From Prorocentrum cordatum (lineage: Eukaryota; Sar; Dinophyceae; Prorocentrales; Prorocentraceae), in contig CAUYUJ010006502.1 in NCBI GenBank assembly GCA_963575745.1, positions 135,001-199,000 on the forward strand: 64,000 nucleotides of DNA, given 5' to 3'. A model generated the notes under the pieces. That model worked only from the letters and a program-made list of their open reading frames with translations. It ran no database searches and was not told where the DNA came from. Within the stretch, counting starts at the first letter, position 1, and the number at the start of each line of letters is the position of its first letter. Made by a program: the position numbers and the translations under genes. Positions 38,892-49,587 of this stretch are shown in pieces.

Positions 38892-40850
38892 AAGAGTGAT
38901 CCAAGGTGCCCGAGCATGGTTCCAAGACGGCCAACGAGGGCCCCAAGAGGTCCCAAGAGGCTTCCCCAAGAGGCCCAAATCGCCGATGTTACGAAGGTGT
39001 TGGGAGGATGTTGGTTTTCTCGCATTTTCAGCTTCCCGACGCTCCAAAATGGCTCAAGAAGCTCCCAAGACCGCCCCAAAACAGCCCAGGACGCCTCCAA
39101 GAGTGCCCCAAGACGGCCCAAGAGGGCTCCAAGATGGCCCAAGAAGCGCTCCGAGAAGCCCCCCGGGAGGCCCCGAGCGGCCGCCAAGAGGTCCCAAGAG
39201 GCCCCAAGAGGCGCCCAAGACGCGCCCAAGCAGTCTCCAAGAGGCCAACAAAAATACCCCACGAGGCCCCAAGAGGCCTCCGAGAGGAACCCAAACCGCC
39301 TCCAAGAGGCTCCCGAGAGGCCCCCCACGACACCACAACACATATACAAGAGGCCTCAGACCCAAAACCCAGGCAAGGTGGCGGGATGGGCCGAAGGCCA
39401 CTAGGATCCGCCGCCCCCTGTCGATTCATCGCAGGGGTGCCTGGCGTGCCAGATCCTCTCGGTTTTGGTTTTGGTTATTTTTGGCAGAAGAACTCCCCCT
39501 GGGGCTTCGGCCCGTCCCGCCGGGGTCCTGGAAGGATTGTCCAGGACCGCAAACGACCTCAACGTCCGCAAAACATTCTCCAGGATGGCTCAAGATGGCC
39601 TCCAAGACGGCCAAGATGGCCCTCAAGCTCGCCCAAGATGGTCCAAGATGGCCTCCCAGACGGCCCAAGAAGGTCCAAGATACCTCCAAGTTCGCCCAAG
39701 AAGCCTCCAATACGGCCCAAGAAAGCTTAAGAGGCCTCCAAAAGGTCCTCCAGGAGGATCCGAAGAGGCCAAAACCGTTGATTTTCCATAGGGTGTTGAA
39801 GGATTTTGGCATTCGCTTCTTCTCGGCATTCCGACGGCTCAAGACGGCCCAAGAGGCCCCCAAGATCGCCGCAAGATCGGCCACGAGGCCTCCAAGATCG
39901 CCCAAGAGACCTCTAAGATGGCCCTGGGACTGCCCAAGACGCCCCCAAGACGGCCCCAAGAGGGCACAAACACGACCCAAGAGGCCTCTAAGACGCCCAA
40001 GATGGCCTCCAAGACGGCCCTGGAGCACCCCAAGAGGGCCCCGAGTCGGCGCAGAGAGGCCCCCCTAACGGCTTCCGCCGGCGTCAGACGGGCCAGGAGC
40101 CCACCAAGATGGCCGAAGTTGGCTCGAAGCTGACCCAAGACTGCCCAAGAAGCCTCCAAGAGGACCTCCAGGAAGGCCAGAAAAGGCCAAAAACACTCAT
40201 GGTCCCTCGGTGTTCAAAGGAATTTGGCATGTGCTTCGTTTCGGCCTTCCGACGGCCCGACACGGCCCAAGAGCCCTCAAAGATCGCCCAAAGATCGCCC
40301 AAGAGACCTCCAAGATGGCCACATAACTGCCCAAGAGGCTCCCAAGACGGCCCCAAGAGGCCCCCAAGACGGCCCAGGAGGCCTTTTAAGAAGCCCAAGA
40401 TGGCCTCCAAGACGGCCCTGGAGCAGTCCAAGAGGGCCCCGAGTCGGCGCAGAGAGGCCCCCCAAATGGCTTCCGACGGCGCCAGACGGGCCAGAAGCCC
40501 ACCAGTGCGGCCGAAGATGGCCCTAAGATGGCCCAAGACGGCCCAAGAGGCCTCCAAGAGGGCGACCGAGTGTTTGAAGGATTGTGGCATTTGCTGTTTG
40601 TTCGGCCTTCCGACGGCCCGAGACGGCCCAAGTGCCCCCAAAGATCGCCCAAGAGGCCCAAGACGGCCCCAAGAGGCCCCCAAGGCGGCCCAAGAGGCCT
40701 CCAAGACGCTCAAGATGGCCTCCAAGACGGCCCAAGAGCCCTTCAAGACGCCTCCGAGAAGGCCCCGAAGGGTCAAATGGCCTCCAGACGGCCAAGATGA
40801 CCTTCAAGATGCCCACGTGTTCCCCGAAGGCTTTCCAAACCGATTCGGGG
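38892..40850. repeat. CCAAGAGGCC-type repeat with about 400-bp higher-order unit
   Basis: Short phrases such as GCCCAAGACGGCC and CCTCCAAGATGGCC repeat every 10-12 bases for 2 kb; this is the reverse orientation of the CTTGGGGCC family. Marker segments show the larger unit: GTGTTGAAGGATTTTGGCATT (about 39791), TGTTCAAAGGAATTTGGCAT (about 40210) and GTTTGAAGGATTGTGGCATT (about 40573), each followed by TTCCGACGGC; a weaker match is at about 38995. GAGTCGGCGCAGAGAGGCCC also recurs at about 40042 and 40440. Frames up to 395 codons are open on both strands and are not considered genes. Confidence 0.8.
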
Positions 40851-41138
40851 AACACATAGCTTGGCAGGTCTGGTTTCAACGTTCGGCCACATAGGCGCTT
40901 CCACAAAGGCAGGGGGCGGCGGTGACTCGCTGTAGGCGTCTTCGATAAGGCCAGTGTCTCAATATGCGCTGGCGATTCCTATCCGCCCCCGCATGGTGTT
41001 CCCAAATGCGCCAAGGCAGCGCCGAGACGCACCGAACCGATTCTGATGTGTCCCATTATGATAGAGAAGGGGCTGGCGGCAGGGGGCGACGCCCTTACGG
41101 TAACTGTAGACATGTCTACATGCATACATACATGTACA

Positions 41139-41193
<55 letters not shown>

Positions 41194-42900
41194 CTGTGCA
41201 TACATATGAAAAAAAAGAGAAAGAGAGAGAGAGAGAGTAACAGAGAGAGGAGTAGAGATAGTGGTAGAGAGGGGGAGAGTGAGAACGAGTGAGGAGTGAG
41301 AGCGAAAGAGACAAGAGGGATGACAAACAACAACACAGATAAGCTATAATTTAGGAGGTAGGAGGCATAATGAGGGCGAGGAGAAGGGAGAGCGAGGGCA
41401 CCGAGGCTTGACCTGGATCGCCGGCAGCGGCGACGACAGGAGGGAGATAATGGAGGAGGGATGGAAGAGAACAGGAGCAGGAGGAGGAGGTAGGAGGAGT
41501 ACGAGGAGGAAGAGAAGGGGAGAGGAAGAGGAGGACGAGGAGGGATGAGGAGGGGAAAAAGGAGGGAGGACATTGAAATGTGTGTTGTTGTTTGCCACCT
41601 GGGGGTGCCTCCTATCCTCCGTGATTTTTCCTAACTCATAGTTCATCCTTCCTGACCAACCCTCCTCCCGTTCGCTGGTCGCGGGGATGGCGCCTCCACC
41701 TGTTCTCAGGGGGCGGCCCTGAGTGGACGCCCGGCAAATCCACAACATCTAGCGCGACCTTCAAGCAATATGGAAGCACAAGAGAAACCATCGACAGCCA
41801 AACGTAGCCTAAATCATCCAAAGTCGGCATCCTGTTAAGGCCTGTCCTGGGACCCCATCTCCCCCATTCTCCTGGGGCCCGCCTCCTTCTTACCTCCTGC
41901 CTCATCTTCTTCATCCTTCGCAAACCAGTCCTCCTTGCGCACTTCCTCCCTGGTCCCCCCTGCGGGCGCGGCGGGGGAAGGGGAGCCAGGAGGGGAAAGG
42001 GGCGAGGACGAGGAGGCGGGGGCCGACGGCAAACGAGGGCGAAGGCGAGGTGAAGGGGGGGAGGAGGGGAAAGGGGGGGGGCAGGTGCAGCACTGCGTAG
42101 GGGGGAACACCGCAAAGGGCGGACGCCACCACAGGAACAGCAGGGGGTCGCGAGGGGGGCGGCGAGAGGGCGGGGGGGAGCCTCGGGCGGTAGGTTGTCC
42201 CCTCTGGGGCGGCGGCGGCGGCGGCTAGCAGAGGCCGCCCGACGGCTGGCGGGGCATCGGGACGGCGGCGGGGCGCGCGTGGAGATGTTGTGGATCTGCG
42301 TGCCGATTGGAACGTTGTCGAGGGGCATGGCGTTGCCTGGCCCCCGCCCCACCCCCCGCTTGACAGAGGAAAGCAAGGGGGAGGGAGGGGGGAACGGGCG
42401 GAGGGATGAGGAGGAACGGGGAGGGGGCGGGAGGGGGAGGGGGCAACGGGAGGGGGACGTGGAGAGGGAAAGAGAAGGGTGGGGAGGTGGAGGTGGGAAA
42501 GGGCAGGGAGTATGGGGAGGGGAGAAGGGGGATTTGTGGACATCGGCGCGGGCTGGTCCAAGAACGGGTGCACATAATACATCAAAACCTTGTTGTTTGT
42601 CCTTCCTGTGCCAACTTTGCGATATTCACTCCCTGCATGATCAGACGAAGGATGCCCCGGACTCTGGAAGCAGGTATGGGAAGAGTATGCCAAAGAGCAT
42701 CGTCGTCGATCGGGAGATTACGCCTAAGCCTGAGGAGGGTGTTACAAGTGATGGCGGGGCGGAAGAGCAAAAGGCGTCGCCGCGCTTCTTTGCCCCTCAC
42801 CTCTGCCATGTTTTCCCCGCTCGGACATCGAGCCTTGAAACAAGCAGTGCGAATCTATAACTGGCACGGGGACGGTGTTGCCACGTCCCCGCGCTGCTGA
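40851..42900. other. Low-complexity, strand-asymmetric region without a supported gene
   Basis: Contains an AT dinucleotide tract (about 41144-41188), a GA-rich tract (41213-41300), GGAGGAGG arrays (41460-41560) and a strongly purine-rich plus strand at 41940-42540. Open frames on both strands (for example 41636-42376 minus and 42195-42860 plus) have Ser/Pro/Leu- or Gly/Arg-rich translations typical of such composition. No motif recognised. Confidence 0.5.
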
Positions 42901-43100
42901 AGCGAATTGGTGCCGACAGAATGCGCCAATATTATGCCGAATCTTCTTGCCTAGTCGCTACTGTGCATCACCGGGGCCACGCAATGCCACCCCATGCCGG
43001 GCCCCGTGCACCGCTCAGCCCAGCAGAAACCGCATTGCACACGAGATGCGATTCATTCCCCGCCCGAACCCTGCCAAGCAAGGCCCAATCAACAGATATA

Positions 43101-43330
43101 TTGTCCGGTTGGGTCCCGCAGCGAGCGCCCCCATCGACGCGGGCCGTGGGGGGCCCTAGCGCAAGCGAGGCCACATTCGCGGATTTGTCTGGTTGGAACC
43201 CCGCAGCGAGCGCTCCCAGCGACGCAGAACGCGGGGACCTGTAGCCCAAGCGAGGCCACATAGGCGGATTCATTGTCTGTCTGGACCTCGCAGCGAGCGC
43301 CCCCATCAACGCAGACGCCGGGCGCCCCAT
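43101..43330. repeat. Three-copy tandem repeat of 85-87 bp
   Basis: CCGCAGCGAGCGCYCCCA-type starts at about 43117, 43202 and 43289, each followed by GACGC, GGG and AAGCGAGGCCACAT-type sequence and a GGATT-TGTCTGG tail. The units lie at the downstream end of the copia RNase H remnant. Confidence 0.8.
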
Positions 43331-43399
43331 AATCAGCCCGTCCTGCGAACGCGGCTCAAACCAAGGAAACAAAATCAATATGGGCAAATACCGCCGGGG

Positions 43400-44281
43400 A
43401 TTCTGGTCCGACGCGGCCTCTGACCCGCGAACAACCAGAGCTCCCTGCAGGCGCTCCTCCTTCGGGGCCCTGCGCTGCGGGGCGCGCGCGGGGCCTCCGA
43501 CGACCCCGATCGCGCCCCTCATCGGAAGACATGCCCCGCAGCTCGATCGGGGCGCAAGGGGCCCTCGGGAGCTCCGACGCTGCCCGCGCTCAGAGGCCCC
43601 GCAGGCCTTCGCCGCGCGGTCGGGCACCTTGCTCTCGGCGAGCCCCCCGTCGGCGCGCATCGGGGCCGTCTCCGCGCTGATCAGCCCCAGCATGCCGCGC
43701 TCGACTCGGCCGCGACTGGCGCTGTCCTTCGTCATGGGGCCCCTCGTCCTTCAACTGCCGCGGCCCTCGGCGATGTGGTTCGCCGCTTGGTTGTCGCCGC
43801 GGAGGACCGCGGTGTTCTGCGGCCCCATGGACTGGGCGCCCGCCCCCAGCCAGTTGAGCACCTGGCAGCTGAAGGCCAGGCCGCTCATCTCCGCCTCGAC
43901 CGTCAAGAAAAGGACCAGCGGCGGTCTGGAGCGGCGCCAGCCTACCAATATGCGCTCGCATCTGAAACATGCGACGCCTGTCCGCTCACCCGCGTCGCCG
44001 TGGCTGGCATCCGAGAGCGCGCCCAGCTCGCAGATGAAATCGCGCAAATCGAGGGGGGTGCTGAGCACGCGAACGAGCACCAACTGGCGGGCTGCCACCA
44101 AGCACCGAAACACCTCCTCGCCCAGAACGAGGGGCGCACGCGGCCCCCGAGTCGCATGGCTCGAGGTCCGCGGCGCGCTGTAGGAGAAGCCTGATCGGGC
44201 CCCGCTCGCGTGCCAAAGGGGTCCACCTGGGCGCCAAAACGGACCCGGGAGGCGCGCTGCGCTCGAGTCTGAGGTAGTCAC
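43400..44281 (-). pseudogene. Copia-like RNase H remnant next to copy A
   Basis: On the minus strand the frame 43751-44281 contains CELGALSDASHGDAGERTGV (first Asp), LTVEAEMSGLAFSCQVLNWL (Glu) and NTAVLRGDNQAANHIAEGRG (Asp), the D-E-D set of a copia RNase H. In another phase (42968-43735) the text continues RVERGMLGLISAETAPMRAD, the C-terminal TADxLTK-like region with Lys lost. The upstream RT is missing: at about 44282 the sequence gives way to the plus-strand ORF of the 6-kb unit. It is unrelated in sequence to element 3's RNase H and is likely another family. Confidence 0.5.
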
Positions 44282-44316
44282 ATGAGCACGGCGAGGACGA
44301 GCACCCGTCGAAGTAC

Positions 44317-45228
44317 GTGCACGGGCTGTGGGGGGAGCTCAATGCGGCTTGGCGCGAGCAGTTGCGGGAGAAGCGCCGGGCGCTTTGTCTCCCCCTCGGC
44401 ACCCAGCACCCCAGGGGGGAGGACCTGAAGCTGCGCGCGCTGGCCCCCGCGGGCCCTGGCGGCCAGGCAGCTCTCAAGTTCCCGAACGTCTTCGACTTGG
44501 ACGACCCTGGCGGCTACTACCAGATCGTCTGCATCCCCCGGAACGAGCGGAAGTTGCGCAATCTCTTCAATCGCAGCTTGCACGGCCCGGGCCCGAAGGG
44601 CCCGACCCGTGCTGGGGGCGCCGAGGGGGGCGAGGGGCAGGGCGCCGGGCGACTCCCAGGCGCGCGCTTCCCGCCGCCAGAGGCAGGCGAGAAGGCGGGC
44701 GCCGGGAGACGGCCCAAGATGCCGAAGACGCCCGCAGGTGGGGCGCCGTCCAAGAAGCCCTACCCTGCGGGGAAGAGGCTCGCCGCAGGGGGGATCGCTC
44801 AATCGGCGCGGCGCGCCCCCGGCAACCGAGCAGGCAAGATCCCGCGCTGGGATGCGTGCGCGTGGATCGGCTGCCGCCCCAAGACCAACCAAACATGCGC
44901 ACGTGCGCACGAGGCCATCAAGGGCATGGGGGGCCTGCGCCGGGCCGCGCAAGCACAGCTGGCCAAGCGCCGACGCCTGAAGTCCGGGGCCCGCGTGGAG
45001 CCGAAGGACTTGGACGGACGCGCGCAGCAACTGCGCGCGCGGGCCAAGAGCGAGGACGAGTCCAAGCGAGCTGGGGCCGCCCAGGTGCAGGCGGGAGCCG
45101 CGCCGGCGCAACCCAAGGCCGCAGCGGGGGCCCCGCCGAATCGCGAGGGCTGCGCCGGCCCAGAGGTCGACTGGAACGCGCCGACGGCCTTTGACGAGAT
45201 CCAGTGCACCGCGATGGGAACGACTTGA
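44317..45228 (+). CDS. N-terminal part of methyltransferase-like unit protein, copy A
   Basis: A 303-codon frame; it is open upstream to about 44281, so the exact start is unknown and lies outside the duplicated part. VFDLDDPGGYYQIVCIPRNE and RKLRNLFNRSLHGPGPKGP start the part shared with copy B. Next are a Gly/Pro/Lys-rich linker, WDACAWIGCRPKTNQTCARA (a C-x5-C pair) and a helical charged region (KDLDGRAQQLRARAKSEDES). The frame ends early at CTAMGTT because copy A lacks one base present in copy B (about 45218), after which the text continues in the next frame. The domain is not recognised. Confidence 0.5.
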   Translation: MHGLWGELNAAWREQLREKRRALCLPLGTQHPRGEDLKLRALAPAGPGGQAALKFPNVFDLDDPGGYYQIVCIPRNERKLRNLFNRSLHGPGPKGPTRAGGAEGGEGQGAGRLPGARFPPPEAGEKAGAGRRPKMPKTPAGGAPSKKPYPAGKRLAAGGIAQSARRAPGNRAGKIPRWDACAWIGCRPKTNQTCARAHEAIKGMGGLRRAAQAQLAKRRRLKSGARVEPKDLDGRAQQLRARAKSEDESKRAGAAQVQAGAAPAQPKAAAGAPPNREGCAGPEVDWNAPTAFDEIQCTAMGTT

Positions 45229-46718
45229 GGGAGGCAGTACAGGGGCCAGACCACTCTTGGCTCCTCGACACCCATGCGGACTCCCCCTGGGTGCACAGCA
45301 CCAGCCCCTGCGACCGCCCCGAGGCCGTCAAGCGACCGCCCCTGATCGACGAGGCGCAGAACAGCGGCGTGCTTGACAAGCTCCAGGAGACCAGCGACTA
45401 CCTCAAGTCCCACGTCCTGGCTCGGCTGACCCAGGCCAAAGCAGAGGGGGCCATGCTCGAACTGGAGCAGGCGCTGCTGGAAGCCACCAGCGATGGAGGA
45501 ACCGCTCTCGCGGAGGAGGCAGGCGCGGTGCAAGACAGGATAGGCGCCAAAGCAGGCAACCTAGGCGGGGAGCCCGACGCGGTGATCAGCCCTGCGGCCT
45601 GGGACGAATCCGCGAGACTGGCACGGAGATCGTGGAGCTACTCGGCCAGACGTGGCGGCTTTGAAACTACCAGGACAAGCTACCCTTGGAGCTGGAGCTC
45701 GCAGCACGCCTGGGGCCCCCAGCCGACGCCCGCGAGGATTGGTTCCACATCTGGCAGGCGCGCTCTTGGGCGAGCACGGCCACGACCCGTCCATCGCCGG
45801 GGTGCGCGAGAGTTCGCCTCGGTCCTTCGCCGGTCCCTCTTGGACCAGGCGACGACCGCCACCGCTGCGCTGGGCGACCCGCCGCCCTTCGTCTCCCCGC
45901 GGGAGGCGGAGCTGAGGATGTTCTGTCATGATGCACTGATGCCCCATCATGACAAGGATTTCCGATGCATCACGCTGTTCACCCTCCCAGAGCTCCAGGG
46001 CGTGTCACTCCGCGTTTGGAGGGTGAACCACTGGAACCAGCTTAGCCTGGACACCCTCCTGCCACAGAAGGTCGGGCAGCGCGAGCTCCACGTAATGATT
46101 CACAAGGGGCGCATGCGCATGCTCCGACCCCCGCCCGGGGTCGACGGGCGGCAAGCCATCGGGTTGGTGATCAACACCTGGGCCTTGGCCGGGATGGAGT
46201 TGCGAGAACGACTCACGACCGGCTGGGACATGCACCTGGAGACCGAGGACGCGGCCGGCCCCGTCATCCCCAGCCGCCCCCCGCTTTGCGCGCACTGCAA
46301 CCGCCAGCAGGCGGCGGCGTGCGAGATCAGGGAAGGCGCAGGCGGCGATGCTCCGACGACAGCAGAGGAGGGGGATTTTGACTTTCAGCAGCTGGTGCCC
46401 CTGCTACGCCGACCCGCGTTCGCGCGGGGTGTCAGGGCGAGGGGGATCTTCGCCGGCGCCGGGCGCTGGTCAGCGGCGATGGCCGACGCTGGCTTCCTGG
46501 CGTCAAAGTCCGCGGACCTCTACGAGCAGCCACTCTCGCAGACAGGGCCGCGAGCAGACCGCGACGTGCTACGCCCAGGCGCGGGGGCGCACCCTGCTGG
46601 GCGCGGGCGCGGCGACGGGCCTGGAGGAGGCGAACGTCTGGCAGCTCGGGCCGCCGCGCATCGCCCACGCGGCTTGGAGGTTGACGAGCGGAGGGGCTCG
46701 AACATTCGAGGAGCCTGA
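45204..46718 (+). pseudogene. Central part of unit protein with start of methyltransferase-like domain, copy A
   Basis: Begins LREAVQGPDHSWLLDTHADS, which continues the previous frame. At about 45610 a one-base loss moves the frame until an 11-base-shorter stretch near 45740 restores it, so residues between are out of frame relative to copy B. The text then reads FCHDALMPHHDKDFRCITLF, ELQGVSLRVWRVNHWNQLSL and ELHVMIHKGRMRMLRPPPGV, a block resembling segments that precede methyltransferase-like domains in dinoflagellate repeat ORFs. ARGIFAGAGRWSAAMADAGF (about 46437) is the motif I-like glycine loop of a SAM-binding fold. A 2-base difference near 46580 throws the frame off, and it ends at 46718. 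Confidence 0.55.
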
Positions 46719-47307
46719 CGGCGACGGCACTGACCCGGAGGAGGTAGCTTCAAACGTCTGCACCGATTTCGCGGCCAACGACGCCGAGCGGCTCGACGTG
46801 AACGATCGGGAATGGCTCCTTGAATCCAGCTGCAGGGGCGGACGGCGCCCCAATATCTGGGACCGCAGGCGGACCAAGCTCCTCATCGAGAGGACTGGGG
46901 CGAAGATCATCACGATCGCGATGTGCGAGTGGGGCTTAGCACCCCCGGACCAGCCGAGCAAGAGGTACCGGATGCTGACGATGTGGCTCGTGAGCAGAGG
47001 CCTGTACCCGTGGGCCCTCGCCTTGGCGTGGAGGCGCTCGGGGCGCCACGAGCGCGCTCCCCTGGGGGGCCCCCTGCCGCGCGACATCCCCGACGAGCAG
47101 GCGGCCACTTTCAACGCCAAAAAAGAGGCCCCGCCCACCGAGGCGGAGCGCCGGGGCGTTCGAAGCCTCCTGAGCCGCATCACTTTGACAGGGACCAAGG
47201 CGCAGGGCCTCGGTGACGACAAGGAGTGGAGGCAACCAATCCTCGGGATTGAGCTGCTCACCTCAAGGCCCAGCCGAGTTATAACAGTTACCGTGGTTGT
47301 AAATTAG
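46348..47307 (+). pseudogene. Cytosine-methyltransferase-like C-terminal domain, copy A
   Basis: The useful part starts near 46624, in a frame different from the preceding one. EEANVWQLGPPRIAHAAWRL occupies the position of the GPPC catalytic loop of DNMT-type enzymes, but reads GPPR. REWLLESSCRGGRRPNIWDR stands where the ENP motif and following helix are expected. ITIAMCEWGLAPPDQPSKRY resembles the MCxYGxPxxKPTRxxT block. The last residues (LLTSRPSRVITVTVVVN, stop at 47305-47307) match copy B, so this is the natural C-terminus. Known: DNMT-like domains have been captured by dinoflagellate retroelements. Inferred: this is such a domain with catalytic residues lost, so it may be structural or dead. 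Confidence 0.5.
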
Positions 47308-47700
47308 TTGTAACAGAGCTATAAGTTGCTATGAGCCAGCTAGAACGGGTTGAATTGTGATAAGTAGCTATAACTTTTATAAGTCTGACCATCGGGTTAG
47401 CTGAGGTTTCAAAAGCTACTAACTTCGCTAACGTTTAACATGCAGGCCGAAAACGTAAGTGCGAAGCTGATTCTCGCAAGTGCATCGCCTCCATTTTCAC
47501 GCGCGCAGGCGCTCAGGGCTGTGAGGCTACATTTCGCATGCAGTTGATTTCGAAGATCATTTTCTTGACAATTGTGGAACGGCATTGCATTATTAAATGC
47601 ATGTTGTCTTTTCTACGTAGAACATCGAGGTTCAATACAGGTACGTTGCATTTCGTGCACGGGACAGATAATAATACATTGCTCGAAAACATCTTGCAAG
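47308..47700. other. Spacer between the two unit genes, copy A
   Basis: A/T-richer than its surroundings. It contains related phrases GCTATAAGTTGCTATGAGCC and GATAAGTAGCTATAACTTTT. Copy B has the same spacer with an additional 60-bp tandem duplication. It could include the second gene's 5' untranslated region. No leader-like sequence was seen. Confidence 0.5.
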
Positions 47701-48784
47701 ATGACGGATCGCGTGGCGATGTTACTCGACGAATTCAGGCTTCGCGCGCGCGAGATCGCGGGTGCATTTGACAAAGATGATGCGGATAGTGTCGTTGTAT
47801 GAGCAGGCAAAAGACGTTGCCAGAGCAAATAAGATGTTGACGAGGGAGAACATACATAGCCAACACATGTACGTAGATACGGGCAACCGGTATGAGGATG
47901 GCCTTGTACCCAGCGATGTCACGGACGTCATTTCAACGATATCCATCAACGGGCTTAGGCACGAACATTTGTTGATGCCTACATGTGCCGAGTGCCCGCC
48001 TCTCAACGCGTCAACATTTGATGCAATCAAGCGGCTCAACGACAAGATGGTGGCGGACTCGATAGGGCAGATGCCTCCATGCGAAGACAACGGGAAGTTT
48101 GTGAGCTTCACATGCGGCCACACGTCGCAGGGACTCAAGTGTTTTTGGCACGGCGCGCCTATCCCCGAGAAAGGGCCAGAGAGGTTTGCGACAATTTCGC
48201 AGGACACAATGCTTTCGTTATCGCAGTTCCATGAGGCGCAGGCCCTATGTGCTGGGGCTGTGACGGAGGGGATCATGTGGGGTGTGTTTAAGTGGGGGTT
48301 CGTTGGCGCCTTCAAATTCATACCGCCCTTGGCCCAGGAGGCTGGCAACGCAAGCCATGGTGCTGCAAAGGGTGAGTCTCGATTGGAGGCGATGCTGAAG
48401 ATCGCGGCGGCGGCGAAGAAGAAGCTGACAAACGCCCCGCATCTCCAAATTCCATGGGGCAGCGTGCAGCGCGAAGCCTGCGGGGGATCTGATATCGCAT
48501 ATAAGCACGAGATACCCGATCTATGCATGTACGTGCAGGAACTGAGCGGTGGCGTCGAGACCCCGTGGGCTCTGTGCGAGCTCCGCGACTTCTGTCGACA
48601 CTTGAAGAAGGTCAATGTGGTGCGAGGAAATGCGTGCGCGGCCCTCGCCGCGGTCAAAGTTGGAACCGAAGGCTCAGCCCCGCTCTTCCGACTTGCCTGC
48701 ATGAAGGCAATGAGTCCGGCATCTGCTAAATATTCGAAATGCGACGAACAAATTCTGCGAAACCTAGCGACACTGCGTCGCTGA
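47701..48784 (+). pseudogene. Second unit protein, N-terminal half, copy A
   Basis: The start at 47701 (MTDRVAMLLDEFRLRAREIA) is conserved in copy B (61415). A 2-base deficit relative to copy B near 47790-47800 breaks the frame; from 47762 the other phase gives QAKDVARANKMLTRENIHSQ, HMYVDTGNRYEDG, MPTCAECPPLNASTFDAIKR, then FVSFTCGHTSQGLKCFWHGA, a Cys/His-containing region. Later come PLAQEAGNASHGAAKGESRL, KIAAAAKKKLTNAPHLQIPW and LCELRDFCRHLKK. It ends at 48784 because copy A lacks one base (about 48757) present in copy B. The family is unrecognised. The Cys pairs (CAEC; CGH...CFWH) could bind a metal. Confidence 0.5.
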
Positions 48785-49587
48785 CACCCGGTCAGAGAGC
48801 CCAGGCCGTAATGCAGGCAGAGGCAGCGTTGGTGAAAGTGCGACAGATCGCAAGCCGACTTCGCATCCCCTACGAGAGCGCCACTTGGAGCACCACGATC
48901 GGACTGGCCGACGTCAGGGTCGTGCACTTCGTGTTCAACAAGCCCGACGAGTCCCGAGGCATCAGCCATTCCTACATCGCGAGCATCGGCTTCGACTGCT
49001 GGCAGGCACTGTGCAGCAGCACTGGCAAGACAGTCCCTTGCTCTTTCCAGCAGATGCAGACTGCAGCGGCCGCGTCGCCGTCGGAACAGACGCCCAATGC
49101 CACAGTAAAGCAATACGACCACCAGGGCAACTGGACAAACCAGACTGCAACGTTGCAGTCAAAAGGTTTCAAGATGGGCACTTCCGTGTACAACACCAAA
49201 GAAGGATATGTTGTGGTTTATACCATTACCAGCATTGACGGCGGTAAAGTGACGATCAAGCCTGGCCTCATGGAGTGCATCAAGGATGCAGAAGAGTTCT
49301 TGCGAGGCAAGTTCGCAGTATACGATGTCGCCAAGGAAGTCGTCGACAACTTCGACGCGTGCAAACCGACCAAACTCATGGACTGGAACTGGAGCGTCGA
49401 GGAAGGGAATATCAGACTTGCGTTGGTCGAGCTATACGGCAAGCATGCTACTTGTCTGAAGAGACTCGCAGGCGTGGTTTCCCCGATGAAGTACCGTGCG
49501 TTGCAGGTCAAGGCGCCGTTCGCTAAGGATGCACTCGCCCTCGTCCCACTCGCGTCCCCGACCAGTCCGGAAAAAGCAAGCAGGTAA
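48739..49587 (+). pseudogene. Second unit protein, middle part, copy A
   Basis: Continues the protein after the frame change: SAKPSDTASLTPGQRAQAVM, then SATWSTTIGLADVRVVHFVF, HSYIASIGFDCWQALCSSTG, a Ser/Thr/Gln-rich part, and MGTSVYNTKEGYVVVYTITS with IDGGKVTIKPGLMECIKDAE, which looks like a beta-rich domain ending in a helix. MDWNWSVEEGNIRLALVELY and RLAGVVSPMKYRALQVKAPF follow. All blocks are conserved in copy B in one frame. The frame ends at 49587, where copies A and B differ by indels. Confidence 0.5.

Noticed and set aside
38881-40068. 395-codon plus-strand ORF and matching minus-strand ORFs in the CCAAGAGGCC repeat
   Set aside because: Open frames occur in all phases because the repeat unit lacks stops; translations are Pro/Arg/Lys- or Trp/Gly/Leu-rich without motifs.
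41636-42860. Long frames on both strands of the 41.6-42.9 kb purine-rich region
   Set aside because: Strong strand asymmetry keeps frames open; sequences are Ser/Pro/Leu- or Gly/Arg/Glu-rich and carry no recognisable domain.
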